Assembly: GCF_019711565.1 (NCBI RefSeq)
Contig: NZ_JAIGNN010000001.1
Location: 1,178,001-1,242,000 of the forward strand
Length of the DNA: 64,000 nt
From: Qipengyuania proteolytica
GTDB taxonomy: Bacteria; Pseudomonadota; Alphaproteobacteria; Sphingomonadales; Sphingomonadaceae
Reading direction: 5' to 3'
Part shown: piece after piece, positions 63,875 to 64,000 of the stretch
How positions within the stretch are numbered: position 1 is the stretch's first letter
How the letters are laid out: each line of letters starts with the position of its first letter
Translations under genes and position numbers: made by a program
Notes under the pieces: model-generated
Seen by the model: the letters and a program-made list of their open reading frames with translations, nothing else
What the model was told of the DNA's origin: nothing
Databases searched by the model: none

Positions 63875-64000
63875 TCCGCTCGGTCATCCGCGGCACCGGC
63901 TCGGCCCTGCCCGCGCAATGCGTGACCAATGCCGAACTGGCGAGCCGCGTCGATACCTCGGACGAATGGATCGTCGAGCGCACCGGCATCCGCCAGCGCT
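63871..64000 (+). CDS. fabH: 3-oxoacyl-ACP synthase III, N-terminal fragment (runs off window)
   Basis: The first 43 codons, beginning GTG 63871 in a 4-nt overlap with plsX. The translation [19 protein letters not shown] and [16 protein letters not shown] is the typical KASIII N-terminus. FabH starts fatty acid synthesis by condensing acetyl-CoA with malonyl-ACP. The catalytic Cys-His-Asn are outside the window. Confidence 0.95.
   Translation, partial: MIRSVIRGTGSALPAQCVTNAELASRVDTSDEWIVERTGIRQR

Overview
This window is a continuous stretch of a GC-rich alphaproteobacterial chromosome, most likely from order Sphingomonadales and probably family Erythrobacteraceae. This is an inference from gene content and order: lptD-surA-pdxA-ksgA; purM-purN divergent from a DUF2066/HMA-like gene and an HdaA-like gene; a DUF2794 gene; an atp F1 operon without F0 genes; rpmF-plsX-fabH; and an alphaproteobacterial-type LexA box (GTTC-N7-GTTC). 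It is a dense core-genome region. I see no insertion sequence, CRISPR array, tRNA or rRNA, and no gene-free stretch longer than about 300 bases.

Layout. 1-236: 3' end of malate synthase G and its terminator. 439-6508 (minus): the lptD-surA-pdxA-ksgA envelope/cofactor/ribosome operon plus a foreign-looking small gene. 6609-10257 (plus): pepA, a DUF2256 gene, holC, a lipoprotein, ndk and an NTF2-like gene. 10261-13761 (minus): sulfotransferase, small membrane protein, purN (fused to a YjbR domain) and purM. 13831-16803 (plus): DUF2066/HMA-like protein, HdaA-like ATPase, serine acetyltransferase and DUF2794. 16869-20719 (minus): two membrane proteins, an SDR and a phosphoglycolate-phosphatase-type HAD. 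20781-23119 (plus): glmU, an HNH protein that seems to start at CTG, and a SOUL protein. 23173-25323 (minus): prolyl oligopeptidase. 25393-32682: an envelope-glycan cluster with mixed orientations (two polytopic membrane proteins, an SGNH-like protein, acyltransferase 3, methyltransferase, GtrA and a GtrB-like glycosyltransferase). 32859-37997 (minus): atpHAG-lipoprotein-atpDC. 38203-42474: TauD-family dioxygenase, S1C-type protease (minus), Ada and a PEP-mutase-family enzyme. 42540-48496: OmpA protein, Fe-S photolyase, azoreductase with a divergent HxlR regulator, and PriA. 48561-58612 (plus): DUF4197, transaldolase, CobT, two secreted proteins, nitroreductase, cysS, DUF559, RES, hydroxyacid dehydrogenase and aldehyde dehydrogenase. 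58609-60299: a divergent regulatory module around an S24 repressor. 60332-64000: 2OG oxygenase, metallo-beta-lactamase, MAPEG, then rpmF-plsX-fabH.

Many neighbours overlap as ATGA, TGATG or ATGGCTGA, which points to translational coupling within the operons. The most interesting points are: the S24 repressor region, which has a LexA-type SOS box and two tandem TCCTA/TAGGA palindromes over its probable promoter; two genes that appear to need CTG start codons; a PurN-YjbR fusion; a lipoprotein gene inside the ATP synthase operon; and a divergent RES-domain protein coupled to a DUF559 gene without a visible antitoxin. I found no clear new multi-gene defence or biosynthetic system. The best candidates for something undescribed are the S24 module and the glycan cluster.
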